A stretch of DNA of 64,000 nt from Butyrivibrio sp. (GCF_017433805.1 NZ_JAFRGN010000033.1:1-64000); one strand, 5' to 3'. Counted from the stretch's first letter, positions 16,872 through 25,643 are shown. Notes: generated from the sequence alone by a model not told the origin. Program-made: numbers and translations.

Positions 16872-17294
16872 ATGTTAACACAGCAGGATATACTAGCAAT
16901 TAAAAATGCTCTTAAAGAAGATTTTGATAGAATCGATAGAAGATTCGATGGAATCGATGAAAGATTCGAAGGAGTCGATAGGAGATTTGATGAAATCGAT
17001 GAAAGATTCGAAGGAGTCGATAGAAGATTCGATGAATCCGACAATAGATTCGAAGGAATCGAAAGTCGCTTAGACAAGCTTGAAAGGGATGTCAAAGAGA
17101 TTAAGATTGATCTTCTCGAGAACAACGTGATTCCTAGACTCAATACTATCGAGCAGTGTTATTTAGACACTTCTAAGAGGTATATGGAGAGTGCTGACAA
17201 ATATGACAATGCTATAACTGATATTGAGGTTATGAAACTTGCAATTCAGAAGAATTCAGCAGATATCCGTGAACTTCAGTTAAAACAGGCATAA
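16872..17294 (+). CDS. Coiled-coil protein built from heptad repeats
   Basis: A 140-residue cytosolic protein of unknown function. After a helical start (MLTQQDILAIKNALKEDF), residues about 18-60 are consecutive seven-residue units of the form F(D/E)xIDxR: FDGIDER, FEGVDRR, FDEIDER, FEGVDRR, FDESDNR. A second helical part ends in IRELQLKQA. Such repeats form a long parallel coiled coil. The DNA repeats too. ATGGAGG lies 9 bases before ATG 16872. It has its own terminator and lies between csrA and a glycosyltransferase, but no sequence feature ties it to the flagellum. Confidence 0.6.
   Translation: MLTQQDILAIKNALKEDFDRIDRRFDGIDERFEGVDRRFDEIDERFEGVDRRFDESDNRFEGIESRLDKLERDVKEIKIDLLENNVIPRLNTIEQCYLDTSKRYMESADKYDNAITDIEVMKLAIQKNSADIRELQLKQA
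16921..17060 (+). repeat. 21-bp minisatellite inside the coiled-coil gene
   Basis: About six head-to-tail units resembling AGATTCGATGGAATCGATGA, with a 42-base higher-order period (AGATTCGAAGGAGTCGATAG recurs), encode the heptads. Being 21 bases long, gain or loss of units would stay in frame. Confidence 0.85.
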
Positions 17295-17345
17295 ATTTGA
17301 AAGAGTAGCTTTGATTTAGCTTAACTACATATGATGGGGTTAAAG

Positions 17346-17377
17346 AGCCGGTACACGAATGTGTGTATCGGCTTTTT
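17346..17377 (+). terminator. Rho-independent terminator
   Basis: AGCCGGTACAC (17346-17356) pairs with GTGTATCGGCT (17363-17373) with G-U pairs, then a run of T to 17377. It ends the coiled-coil gene transcript. Confidence 0.8.
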
Positions 17378-17722
17378 GTGATATTATATACATAATAACG
17401 ATGCAAAGAAGTGGTGTGAATGGAAAATGATTGACAAATCATGAATTGCATTTTTGATAAGCATCTATTGTATCTATTTTGTTTATTATCGATGCCATTT
17501 ATATGCTTTTATTTTTCCATGTGCATCGAAGAAAAGAATTATTGTATTAATTGATGCTAATTCTTTCTCCGAAGGTGCATGTATTTCATCGATAACCAAA
17601 ATTCTTGCATTATTGATGAACTCACTTCTCACGATGTCTTATAAATTTCATCTATTATGGCTATCTATATAAAAATAGATGCAAAATAAGTTTTCAGATT
17701 ACTTTTTATTCAGGATTACAGA
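17378..17722. other. AT-rich gene-free stretch
   Basis: No ORF here has a ribosome site or recognisable protein. The stretch is very AT-rich with many TGCAT/ATCGAT words. A 222-base segment (17461-17682) is bounded by the inverted pair GCATCTATT/AATAGATGC, and an inner inverted pair AAGAATTA/TAATTCTT lies near 17533-17568. Confidence 0.5.
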
Positions 17723-17725
17723 TTG

Positions 17726-18982
17726 ATGAGAATATTATATTATTCATGGGACGAATTTAATGGTGAAGATTGCAGAGATGCAATGGTAAGGCTTGGCCAT
17801 CAGGTGGATACCATAAAGGTTAATATGAATGGGTATGAACTGACACCGGAGATTGAACAGGCCTTTGCAGAGAAGCTTGGGATTAGGTATAGTGCTGAGA
17901 ATACTACTAATGGTGTGGCTGAAAGTGGCTATGACCTGGTCTTTTCTTTTGATTTCTTCCCCAACATTTCAGAATTCTGTCAGAAGCATAATATTCCTTA
18001 TATTTCCTGGGTATTCGACTGCCCACATTACACCATAGATTCTCACCATGCCAATAATCCTGTAAATCGAATATTCCTCTTTGACAAGAAGCTTTTCAGC
18101 CAGATGCTGAAGAACTCAAGTAAAATAAAGGCTAGTATAAATGCTGATTCAACTTTAGATAATGGAACATCTACCTTCAGATATTCCCCCCTTGCAGTCA
18201 ACGCAGAAAGGCTATCCAAGCTATGCCAAGACCTTGATGCAGAGACAGGCGGAAATATTGTGTATCAGCATGACGTATGTTTTCTTGGAAGTCTTTACGA
18301 CAATGACTACAATTTCTATGATCAGGTTAAGTTTCTGCCACCTTATCTCAAGGGCTATGTTGATGCCGTGATCGCAGCTCAGGAGCGTGTTTTTGGTGCG
18401 GACTTTTTTACAGAGGATGCTATTTTTTCAGATGACCATGTCAGAGAGCTCAGGGAATACATCAAGTTCGAAGATACTGGTAAATATGAGATCAACTATG
18501 ATAATGTGATCCGAGATATTCTCAGGAAGAAGGTAACTGTCAATGAGCGTCACCACATCCTTGAACAGATGGGTAAGCACTTTGAGACAGTTCTTTATAC
18601 TGCGCCTGGGGCAAGGGACATTCCCGGAGTCTGCAACATGGGAGTTGCTGACTATTACACCAAGATGCCCAAGGTCTTTCGTCGTAGTAAGATTAACCTC
18701 AATATAACTCTCAGATCTATTCTGTCAGGAGTACCCTTACGCGTAATGGATGTTTTGGCGGCAGGAGGATTTCTTATCACCAACTATCAGGAAGAGATTG
18801 CCGAGTATTTCGTTGACGGTCAGGATCTAGTAATGGCCTACACACCTGAGGATATGGTGGAGAAGACTGCCTACTACCTTGAGCACGATGAGGAGCGCAA
18901 GGCTATAGCTCTTAATGGCCAAAAAAAAGTCATGGAGAACTTTGCCTATACAAAGCTCCTTCCTCAAATACTCACTTTCTGA
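17726..18982 (+). CDS. CgeB-type glycosyltransferase (DUF3880-like plus GT-B C-domain)
   Basis: A 418-residue cytosolic protein. The N-terminal domain starts with a strand (MRILYYSWDEF) and has SFDFFPNISEFCQKHNIPYISWVFDCP near residues 75-105. The C-terminal domain has the family block SKINLNITLRSILSGVPLRVMDVLAAGGFL, then TNYQEE and an EHDEER helix. This is the layout of CgeB-like glycosyltransferases found in spore and flagellar glycan loci. Four intact and one broken paralogue lie downstream. Its place between the fliW-csrA and flaG-fliD groups suggests flagellin glycosylation. ATG 17726 is chosen over the TTG before it because paralogues start the same way. Confidence 0.8.
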   Translation: MRILYYSWDEFNGEDCRDAMVRLGHQVDTIKVNMNGYELTPEIEQAFAEKLGIRYSAENTTNGVAESGYDLVFSFDFFPNISEFCQKHNIPYISWVFDCPHYTIDSHHANNPVNRIFLFDKKLFSQMLKNSSKIKASINADSTLDNGTSTFRYSPLAVNAERLSKLCQDLDAETGGNIVYQHDVCFLGSLYDNDYNFYDQVKFLPPYLKGYVDAVIAAQERVFGADFFTEDAIFSDDHVRELREYIKFEDTGKYEINYDNVIRDILRKKVTVNERHHILEQMGKHFETVLYTAPGARDIPGVCNMGVADYYTKMPKVFRRSKINLNITLRSILSGVPLRVMDVLAAGGFLITNYQEEIAEYFVDGQDLVMAYTPEDMVEKTAYYLEHDEERKAIALNGQKKVMENFAYTKLLPQILTF

Positions 18983-19226
18983 CATTATTTACTCTGGATC
19001 ATCTACCCAAACATTGATCCAATTCTTAAATTTCTATAAATTCTTACTTTTTTATCCCTTATCCTATAAAGAAATAATCCCTATCTCCGATATATGTGAT
19101 AAGAAAGACTGCACGCTAGCTATGCACAAATGTAGCCCAGTCTTCATCACATAGATTTAATACAACAAAACGCTAGCAACGTATAAATAAGGATTTTTCC
19201 TGATTCTGACATGGAGGTATAGGATT
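18983..19226. other. Spacer before flaG with a nested hairpin
   Basis: AAGACTG (19105-19111) pairs with CAGTCTT (19138-19144), with GCTA/TAGC nested inside. No T run follows, so it is not a clear terminator. The flaG ribosome site ATGGAGGT lies just before ATG 19227. No convincing sigma-28-type promoter is seen. Confidence 0.5.
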
Positions 19227-19706
19227 ATGGGAATCGAAGCAATTAACGGCTTTAGTCCGCTCATTCAGCAGACACAGCCACAGGTTAGAACACAAGTACA
19301 GGAGCAAAGCCAGTCTCGCTCTGAGGTTGTAAATGCGGAGGCAAATGGCAGTACTCAGAATATTGAACTTAAAGTAGAAGCTACTGATAATTCAGCAGGT
19401 TCTAATGGTGATGCCCAGAGCGGCCCTCAGACATATACTCAGACACAGAACAGACTCGCAGAGACAGAAGAGCAGATCCAGGCTGATAATGCCAAGGTTA
19501 AACAGGCAATTACAGAGATGACCAAGAATGCCAAGTCCAGCGCTGAGGCAGTCTTTGGAATACATGAAAAGACAAATCGTGTGACCATCAAGATGGTTGA
19601 TAAAGAAACCAAGAAGGTCATCAAGGAATTCCCACCAGATGAGACTTTGGATATGATCGCCAAGGTTTGGGAAATCGCAGGAATCATGGTAGACGAAAAG
19701 AGATAA
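19227..19706 (+). CDS. flaG: FlaG-family flagellar protein
   Basis: A 159-residue protein. The N-terminal 100 residues are Gln/Ser/Thr-rich and probably disordered. The C-terminal part carries the FlaG domain: FGIHEKTNRVTIKMVDKETKKVIKEFPPDETLDMIAKVWEIAG. FlaG proteins affect filament length and usually lie just before fliD, as here. It heads the flaG-fliD-fliS-fliT-like group, with fliD starting 60 bases downstream. Confidence 0.88.
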   Translation: MGIEAINGFSPLIQQTQPQVRTQVQEQSQSRSEVVNAEANGSTQNIELKVEATDNSAGSNGDAQSGPQTYTQTQNRLAETEEQIQADNAKVKQAITEMTKNAKSSAEAVFGIHEKTNRVTIKMVDKETKKVIKEFPPDETLDMIAKVWEIAGIMVDEKR

Positions 19707-19766
19707 CGTTATGCATGACACGGATGTCAATGTTACAAACTCACGGACTGAGAAAGGAGAACGCCT

Positions 19767-21287
19767 ATGCCTATCAGAATAACAGGAATGAATTCAGGTC
19801 TTGATACTGAGAGCATCATAACCGCCCTCACCAGTACCAAGAAGACCAAATGGGACACTGCTGTAGGTGATCAGAAAAAACTCACCTGGAAGCAGGACAA
19901 ATGGAAAGAATTAAATAAGAAAGTTGTTTCATTTTATAATGGAGCACTTAGCAGTATGAGATTCTCAACTGCTTATACCAAGAAGACAACTTCAGTTTCT
20001 AATGAGAATGCAGCTTCAGTTATAACTGGCGACGGTGCTATGGATACAACCCAGAACCTCAGCATCAAGAGCCTTGCTACAGCAGCATATCTCACAGGAT
20101 CGAAGATAGACGCCAAAAAGGATACAGATGTATCAGAACTTGACTTAGCACCAGGAGATAAGCTGGAATTCAAGATTGGCGGAAATGCAAATGACGTTCT
20201 TTCAGTTAGTATTGAAGAAGGCGATACAATCGAAAAAGTACTTAGCAAGCTTAAAAACGCCAAGTCTTCTGAGTCTCAGACTCAGCTCAACTTCAATTTT
20301 GATGAGAACAATGGAAGATTCTTCGTTTCAGCTAAAGAGGCTGGCGTAGCAGCAGGCTTTGAACTTGCAGGTGATGCTGATACCATGAAGAAGCTTGGCT
20401 TTGAAGTCAAGCAGTATGAGGATGGCAGCAGTAACTACATAGCTGGAACAAAGGCTAAGATCACATTAAATGGTGAGACCTATGAATCGGACAGCAACAC
20501 CTTTGAAATCAACGGTCTGACTATTACAGCCAAGCAGGTTGCAGAAAATGTCACTCTCACAACCAAGCAGGATACAAGTGGCATCTATGACAATATCAAG
20601 AACATGATAAAAGAGTACAACGACCTCATGAAAGAGTTCGCTAAGCTCTACAACGCAGATGCTGCCAAGAAATACAAAATGCTCACTGACGATGAAAAAG
20701 ACGCCATGAGCGACAAAGAAGTAGAAGCCTGGGAAGAGAAAATCAAAGATGGCCTTCTTTCAAAGGATGAAACTGTTGGAAACCTTAGAACTGCCATGAG
20801 AGACATAATGAATTCTTCTATGAATATTACTCTCAAGGACGGAACAACCAAGTCACTTTCACTTGCAAGCTTTGGTATTTCAACAGGAAGCTACTTTGGA
20901 ACAGAGGAAAACGAAAGAGATGTTTTCCACATCGATGGCGACAAAGACGATACCACATCAAGCGGAAATACAGATCTTCTCAGTGCATTTATTTCGACAG
21001 ATCCACAGGCAGTACAGGATTTCTTCTCACAGTTATCCAAAGACCTGTACGGTAAGCTTTCAGATCTCATGAAAGGCACTCAGTACAGCAGCTCTTTTAC
21101 CATCTACGAAGACAAGCTTATGGCATCTCAGTACAGTGCGTATAACACCAAGATCTCTGATGCACAGAAAGCTTACGAGGCCGCTCAGGACAAGTACTAC
21201 AAGCAGTTCTCCAAGATGGAGACAGCACTTGCCAAGGTTAATTCAACAAGCGGATCACTCACCAGCTTCTTTGGCGGAGGCAGCTGA
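19767..21287 (+). CDS. fliD: Flagellar filament cap protein FliD (HAP2)
   Basis: A 506-residue protein that caps the growing filament and folds flagellin into place. The N-terminal FliD signature is clear (ITGMNSGLDTESIITALTSTKKTKWD), with a FliD_C-type middle (ITLNGETYESDSNTFEINGLTITAKQ; NMIKEYNDLMKEFAKLY). The end is a coiled coil. Length is normal. AAGGAG precedes ATG 19767. fliS follows after 55 bases. Confidence 0.94.
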   Translation: MPIRITGMNSGLDTESIITALTSTKKTKWDTAVGDQKKLTWKQDKWKELNKKVVSFYNGALSSMRFSTAYTKKTTSVSNENAASVITGDGAMDTTQNLSIKSLATAAYLTGSKIDAKKDTDVSELDLAPGDKLEFKIGGNANDVLSVSIEEGDTIEKVLSKLKNAKSSESQTQLNFNFDENNGRFFVSAKEAGVAAGFELAGDADTMKKLGFEVKQYEDGSSNYIAGTKAKITLNGETYESDSNTFEINGLTITAKQVAENVTLTTKQDTSGIYDNIKNMIKEYNDLMKEFAKLYNADAAKKYKMLTDDEKDAMSDKEVEAWEEKIKDGLLSKDETVGNLRTAMRDIMNSSMNITLKDGTTKSLSLASFGISTGSYFGTEENERDVFHIDGDKDDTTSSGNTDLLSAFISTDPQAVQDFFSQLSKDLYGKLSDLMKGTQYSSSFTIYEDKLMASQYSAYNTKISDAQKAYEAAQDKYYKQFSKMETALAKVNSTSGSLTSFFGGGS

Positions 21288-21342
21288 TAACTGAAGTTTA
21301 TTATAACGGAATGATAAAAAAGAATGCGAGGGAGCGTAAACT

Positions 21343-21744
21343 ATGCCAGTATTGACTACACAGCAAAATGCCTATGCACAGTATAAAAATAATAAAGTTA
21401 TGTCAGCATCAGGTCCGGAATTGACACTCATGCTGTACGATGGAGCGATCAAGTTCCTTAATATTGCGGACTTTGCAATTGAAAAGAAGGACATTCAGAA
21501 GGCTCACATCAATATTATTAAGACAGAAAAGATTATTGAGTATCTGAGAAATACCCTCGATATGAAGTATGCAGTTGCTCAGGATTTCGAAAACATGTAT
21601 TCTTATATTGCAAGGAGACTTGTTGAAGCAAATATTTCGAAAGATAGAGATATTATTGCAGAGGTCAACAAGCATATGCACGCAATAAGAGATAACTGGA
21701 TCGAAGTAATGAAGGCTAATCACGTATACGCCAAGGATGCATGA
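21343..21744 (+). CDS. fliS: Flagellin export chaperone FliS
   Basis: A 133-residue helical protein that binds the flagellin C-terminus in the cytosol and prevents early polymerisation. Signature regions are TQQNAYAQYKNNKVMSASGPELTLMLYDGAIKFLN and the later SYIARRLVEANISKD. Length and position after fliD are typical. A GGGAG site precedes ATG 21343. Confidence 0.94.
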   Translation: MPVLTTQQNAYAQYKNNKVMSASGPELTLMLYDGAIKFLNIADFAIEKKDIQKAHINIIKTEKIIEYLRNTLDMKYAVAQDFENMYSYIARRLVEANISKDRDIIAEVNKHMHAIRDNWIEVMKANHVYAKDA

Positions 21745-21773
21745 TAATCTGCATCAGAAAGTGTGAGGGGAAA

Positions 21774-22253
21774 ATGTTAACATCCAGCTTGGACATGTTA
21801 GAAGAAAGTCTAGTTAAGAAGCTCGATATCATGACTCAGATTGAAGAGGAGAATGAGAAGCAAAAAGAGGTGCTCTCAAGTATGGAGGAAGAGAGAGAGC
21901 CTGAATTTGAAGCAACCGTCGATCGCAAGATGGAGCTGATCGACCAGCTAGAACTTCTCGATGACGGTTTCCAGTCACTCTTTGACAGGGTTAAAGAGGA
22001 AGTTAACAATAACAAAGACCTGTATAAAGACAACATCAAAAGAATGCAGCAGCTGATACAGGAAATTACTGGCAAGAGCGCATCTATAGAAGCCAGCGAG
22101 CATAGGAACAAAAGACTGGCAGAAGAGTTTTTCAGCTCGGCGAGACAGAAGATGAATGAAAGTAAACGTTCATCGGCAGCAGCCTTTAACTATTATCAGA
22201 CCATGAATAATTTTAAAGACATTCCGCCGCAGTTTCTGGATAACAAACACTAA
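21774..22253 (+). CDS. FliT/FlgN-like flagellar chaperone (putative)
   Basis: A 159-residue, highly charged all-helical protein (TQIEEENEKQKEVLSSMEEEREPEF near the start). Position directly after fliS is where FliT, the chaperone of FliD, normally sits, and the size and coiled-coil character fit FliT/FlgN-type proteins, although sequence similarity is too weak for a firm name. ATG 21774 is chosen because GAGGGGA lies just upstream; the earlier in-frame start overlaps the end of fliS and has no good site. A terminator follows. Confidence 0.6.
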   Translation: MLTSSLDMLEESLVKKLDIMTQIEEENEKQKEVLSSMEEEREPEFEATVDRKMELIDQLELLDDGFQSLFDRVKEEVNNNKDLYKDNIKRMQQLIQEITGKSASIEASEHRNKRLAEEFFSSARQKMNESKRSSAAAFNYYQTMNNFKDIPPQFLDNKH

Positions 22254-22274
22254 AGCATTAAGAAAATACATGAC

Positions 22275-22310
22275 GAGGATCTAGATCACCTGAATCTGGA
22301 TCCTCTTTTT
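22275..22310 (+). terminator. Rho-independent terminator after the flaG-fliD-fliS group
   Basis: GAGGATCTAGAT (22275-22286) pairs with ATCTGGATCCTC (22294-22305) with one G-U, then a T run to 22310. Confidence 0.9.
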
Positions 22311-22616
22311 ATTGCGCCAATATATCAGACAATAGAAACAAAATTTGTAAGGCTACAAAGCTAGAAAACATCCCCTGTCGGCTAGTTTTGTCAAAAACTT
22401 AATAGCAAAAATCAATTTTTTTGAAAAAATTTTCAAATTGTAGAAAAAATATAAAAAAAAGTTTCAAAAAGGGGTTAAGTTATGAAATAAAGTGTCGATA
22501 CTATTAGTGAAAAGAAAACAAAAGCAGCCATGGAAGGGACTCCGCATAAGGTCTGCACAATAAATTAAGATGGAAAGGCAGCAGGGAAGCGGGCCCCGGT
22601 CATGGAGGAATTAAAT
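22311..22616 (+). other. Promoter and leader region of flagellin 1
   Basis: This gene-free stretch is AT-rich to about 22470, then holds the sigma-28-type promoter and a leader of about 110 bases. The leader contains three ATGGA motifs (22530-22534, 22570-22574, 22602-22606), the last overlapping the GGAGG ribosome site. AUGGA is the core of CsrA binding sites. The first site lies in a GCAG...CTGC arm pair and the second in CTGC...GCAG. Confidence 0.6.
22475..22501 (+). promoter_or_regulatory. Sigma-28-type promoter of flagellin 1
   Basis: TTAA (22475-22478), exactly 15 bases, then GTCGATAC (22494-22501). It matches TAAA-N15-GCCGATAT at 9 of 12 positions. Confidence 0.7.
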
Positions 22617-23483
22617 ATGGTAGTACAACACAACATCACCGCTATGAATTCTAACAGACAGCTTGGCATTACAACTGATATCCAGGCTAAGTCAAGTGAG
22701 AAACTCTCTTCTGGTTACAGAATCAACAGAGCAGCTGATGACGCTGCAGGTCTTGCGATGTCCGAAAAAATGAGAAGACAGGTTAGAGGTCTTACTCAGG
22801 CTTCTGCAAATGCCCAGGATGGTATCTCTATTGTTCAGACTGCAGAAGGTGCGCTCAATGAAGTTCATGATATGTTACAGCGTATGAACGAGCTTGCTGT
22901 TAAGGCTGCCAATGATACACTTACAACACAGGATCGTTCCTATATCCAGCAGGAAGTAGTTCAGCTCTCCGACGAGATCACAAGAACAGCTGAATCCACA
23001 GAGTTTAACGATCAGCATCTTCTGGATGGAACATTTACTAATAAGAATCTTCAGGTTGGCTCAGAGACAGATTCACAGAACCAGATTAATCTTTGCATAA
23101 AGAAACTTAGTGCTACTACAATCGGCGTAGGTGCTGTCTTTAAGGAAACAGATGATGGTTTAAATACCGAAGCTAAAGATCAGATCAGTGTAATGTCACA
23201 CTCAAAGGCTAAGCAGTCCATCGAGAACATTAAGCAGGCCCTTATCTCCATTTCAAAGCAGAGATCAGATCTTGGTGCTATCCAGAACAGACTTGAGCAT
23301 ACAATCAAGAACCTGGATAACGTAGTAGAGAATACTCAGGCAGCTGAATCACAGATTCGTGATACAGATATGGCAGAGGAGATGGTTAGATATTCTAACA
23401 ACAATATCCTCGCTCAGGCAGGTCAGTCAATGCTTGCTCAGGCAAATCAGACAAATCAGGGTGTACTTTCACTCCTTCAGTAA
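22617..23483 (+). CDS. Flagellin (first copy)
   Basis: A 288-residue filament subunit. The conserved D0/D1 ends are present: MVVQHNITAMNSNRQLGITTDIQAKSSEKLSSGYRINRAADDAAGLAMSEKMR at the start and SNNNILAQAGQSMLAQANQTNQGVLSLLQ at the end. The exposed centre is short, so this is a small flagellin without large D2/D3 domains. It differs from the second copy mainly by a roughly 14-residue longer central segment near KETDDGLNTEAKDQ. ATG 22617 is chosen because GGAGG (22604-22608) precedes it and the second flagellin starts the same way. The centre would carry O-glycans if the downstream island modifies it. Confidence 0.95.
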   Translation: MVVQHNITAMNSNRQLGITTDIQAKSSEKLSSGYRINRAADDAAGLAMSEKMRRQVRGLTQASANAQDGISIVQTAEGALNEVHDMLQRMNELAVKAANDTLTTQDRSYIQQEVVQLSDEITRTAESTEFNDQHLLDGTFTNKNLQVGSETDSQNQINLCIKKLSATTIGVGAVFKETDDGLNTEAKDQISVMSHSKAKQSIENIKQALISISKQRSDLGAIQNRLEHTIKNLDNVVENTQAAESQIRDTDMAEEMVRYSNNNILAQAGQSMLAQANQTNQGVLSLLQ

Positions 23484-23520
23484 AACCGGAATAGATAATC
23501 CAGAATCCATAAGCACATCG

Positions 23521-23551
23521 AGCGGTGGCCTTCAAAAAGCCACCGCTTTTA
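23521..23551 (+). terminator. Rho-independent terminator after flagellin 1
   Basis: AGCGGTGGC (23521-23529) pairs perfectly with GCCACCGCT (23539-23547), followed by T residues. Confidence 0.9.
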
Positions 23552-23581
23552 AAATTTATTTTTAATTAATAAATTTAGGAC

Positions 23582-23608
23582 TAAAGTTTTTAGATTTATA
23601 GTCGATAA
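23582..23608 (+). promoter_or_regulatory. Sigma-28-type promoter of flagellin 2
   Basis: TAAAGTTT starts at 23582, and 15 bases separate TAAA from GTCGATAA (23601-23608). It is the best flagellin promoter in the window. Confidence 0.8.
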
Positions 23609-23629
23609 TAAAGGTGTAAGTAAACAAGA

Positions 23630-23713
23630 GAGATGTTTTATGCCAGCAATAAAACGGATCTCAAATAACAAAGCAAACGAGTGGCATGGAAGCCACCGTA
23701 TTTATCAAGGAGG
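23630..23713 (+). promoter_or_regulatory. Structured leader of flagellin 2 with a CsrA-type site
   Basis: Two hairpins are visible. The first (23630-23662) has arms GAGAT-GTTTTAT and ATAAAAC-GG-ATCTC. The second (23681-23696) is GTGGC-ATGGAA-GCCAC, presenting ATGGA in a six-base loop as CsrA prefers. The ribosome site AAGGAGG follows at 23707-23713, a second GGA. This two-site layout resembles the Bacillus hag leader. Confidence 0.7.
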
Positions 23714-23721
23714 ATAAAATT

Positions 23722-24546
23722 ATGGTAGTACAACACAACATTACAGCGATGAATTCAAACAGACAGCTTGGTATCACAACTGGTATCCAGGCAAAGTCAA
23801 GTGAGAAACTGTCATCTGGTTACAAGATCAACAGAGCAGCAGATGATGCAGCAGGTCTTGCTATATCAGAAAAGATGAGACGTCAGGTTAGAGGTCTTAC
23901 ACAGGCTTCTGCTAACGCTCAGGACGGTATCTCAGCAGTACAGACAGCTGAAGGTGCTCTTAACGAAGTTCATGATATGCTTCAGAGAATGAACGAACTT
24001 GCAACAAAGGCTGCAAACGATACGTTGACATCAACAGATCGTTCTTACATCCAGTCAGAGATGAATGCTCTTTCAACTGAGATCACAAGAACAGCTGAAG
24101 CAACAGAGTTCAACAACCAGAAACTTCTTGATGGATCTTTCACAAACAAGAATCTTCAGGTTGGTTCTGAGACAGAAGACAAGAACCAGATCAATATCTG
24201 CATTAAGAACATGTCAGCTACAACTATCGGTGTTCAGGCAACAGCTATTTCTGTAACATCTCACGAGCAGGCTAAGTCTACAATTACAAACATCAAGACA
24301 GCTCTTCAGTCAATTTCTACTCAGAGATCTGACCTTGGTGCTATCCAGAACAGACTTGAGCACACTATCAAGAACCTTGATAACGTTGTTGAGAATACTC
24401 AGAGTGCTGAATCTGCTATCCGTGATACAGATATGGCAACCGAGATGGTTAAGTATTCTAACAATAACATCCTTGCACAGGCAGGTCAGTCTATGCTGGC
24501 ACAGGCTAATCAGTCTAACCAGGGTGTTCTTTCACTTCTCGGCTAA
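23722..24546 (+). CDS. Flagellin (second copy)
   Basis: A 274-residue flagellin, near-identical in its D0/D1 ends to the first copy: MVVQHNITAMNSNRQLGITTGIQAKSSEKLSSGYKINRAADDAAGLAISEKMRR at the start and SNNNILAQAGQSMLAQANQSNQGVLSLLG at the end. The centre is shorter, with no extra segment after MSATTIGVQA. ATG 23722 follows AAGGAGG; an in-frame ATG at 23686 lies inside the CsrA-type hairpin loop and is not a likely start. It has its own promoter and terminator, so the two flagellins can be set independently. Confidence 0.95.
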   Translation: MVVQHNITAMNSNRQLGITTGIQAKSSEKLSSGYKINRAADDAAGLAISEKMRRQVRGLTQASANAQDGISAVQTAEGALNEVHDMLQRMNELATKAANDTLTSTDRSYIQSEMNALSTEITRTAEATEFNNQKLLDGSFTNKNLQVGSETEDKNQINICIKNMSATTIGVQATAISVTSHEQAKSTITNIKTALQSISTQRSDLGAIQNRLEHTIKNLDNVVENTQSAESAIRDTDMATEMVKYSNNNILAQAGQSMLAQANQSNQGVLSLLG

Positions 24547-24595
24547 TATCTACAATAGAAATGTTTTAAATCTGTTTGAAACATTGCAACTACCT

Positions 24596-24627
24596 AAAAG
24601 GGCTCCGGCTATGCCGGGGCCCTTTTT
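24596..24627. terminator. Bidirectional rho-independent terminator
   Basis: AAAAGGGCTCCGGC (24596-24609) pairs with GCCGGGGCCCTTTTT (24613-24627). A-runs and T-runs flank both sides, so it can end flagellin 2 and the convergent gene at 24637. Confidence 0.9.
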
Positions 24628-24636
24628 CAAATGTTT

Positions 24637-25629
24637 TTAAATTGGAGCAATAAGTCCATTATACTTGATGGTGCCATTAGAATACTCTCCAAGGGCACCA
24701 CTTTCCAAAACTGATAAGAAAAACTGCTCGGAAGATAGCTTTTCACGATAACGCTTGTTTCTAAAAAGCTCTGTCAGACTTGGCTCAGTTTCCTGATATT
24801 TTTCAAATGTTACAGCATGATAATCTTTAGAAAGCCAATCAATATCCTCCTGATTAAAATCATTTATATTAACAAAGAAGCTCAGATTTCTAAAACTTTT
24901 CCAATTTCTTAGTTTATATTCAGCTGGGTATTTCATTCCAATCCAGGTTCCGTAGGTTTCAAATTCTGAAAAACCGATTGCAAGATTATCATTTCCAAGA
25001 CAGCTAGTGATCTTTTCATAGAAAACATCACCGGTAAAATGCGTATTTTCAATATCTACTATCATATCAAGCATATATTTCTTACTAAATAACATATGCT
25101 CTGATATAAAAGATTTTTCTATTATTTTGTTAAATCCAAAGAGCCTTTCTATGGTTAAAAAATATGAATAATTACCATCTGGTTTGGTATCCAGGAAGGG
25201 CTTGCCATCATCAGAAAACATCTCAATCTTTTTTAAGGGGATAGTGTCCGAGTCCCAACATAGATAGTAATCTGTTTGACATATTTGTGAATAAGCCATT
25301 TTTAGATACTGTTGGTAATACCAGTGAACAGATGATGGATTGCTTTGCGTCGCGTTCTTTTTTAAATCATCATATATGGCTTTCACCGCTATGATGGGCA
25401 CAAGCTCATTCTCATCTATGTAACTGACCTTGTTATCATCGAATAGGCCGGAAGAAATATCTGACGAAGCTATTTCGCCCACATTTTTCGGACCAATAAG
25501 CACGATTTCATTTATTGGGAGATATTTGAAAAAGGTTTTGTAATATCCTTTGGTTCGATTGTAGTCATCTATTATTGTAGGAATGACACAAGGAAATTTT
25601 TGGGATTCGTTATGATCAAGCTCTGACAT
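24637..25629 (-). CDS. DUF6492-type glycosyltransferase-like protein
   Basis: A 330-residue protein. The centre has a GT-A-like acidic triad (YYLCWDSDTIPL near residue 125), preceded by WYYQQYLKMAYSQI and followed by FISEHMLF and SEFETYGTW. The same block occurs in the N-terminal part of the large protein at 32839. In DUF6492 proteins the WDxDT motif is thought to bind a metal and nucleotide sugar. It is transcribed after the CgeB gene on its right (14-base spacing, GGAGG before the start), so the two act together. Target sugar unknown. Confidence 0.65.
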   Translation of the reverse strand: MSELDHNESQKFPCVIPTIIDDYNRTKGYYKTFFKYLPINEIVLIGPKNVGEIASSDISSGLFDDNKVSYIDENELVPIIAVKAIYDDLKKNATQSNPSSVHWYYQQYLKMAYSQICQTDYYLCWDSDTIPLKKIEMFSDDGKPFLDTKPDGNYSYFLTIERLFGFNKIIEKSFISEHMLFSKKYMLDMIVDIENTHFTGDVFYEKITSCLGNDNLAIGFSEFETYGTWIGMKYPAEYKLRNWKSFRNLSFFVNINDFNQEDIDWLSKDYHAVTFEKYQETEPSLTELFRNKRYREKLSSEQFFLSVLESGALGEYSNGTIKYNGLIAPI

Positions 25630-25643
25630 AGTAAACCTCCATA

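Noticed and set aside
17454-17672. Small 72-residue ORF
   Set aside because: No ribosome site, biased AT-driven composition, and no recognisable motif or neighbour link.
17726-18982. Spore-coat function for the CgeB-type genes
   Set aside because: CgeB was named for spores, but the genes sit inside and behind a flagellar cluster, and no sporulation genes are in the window.
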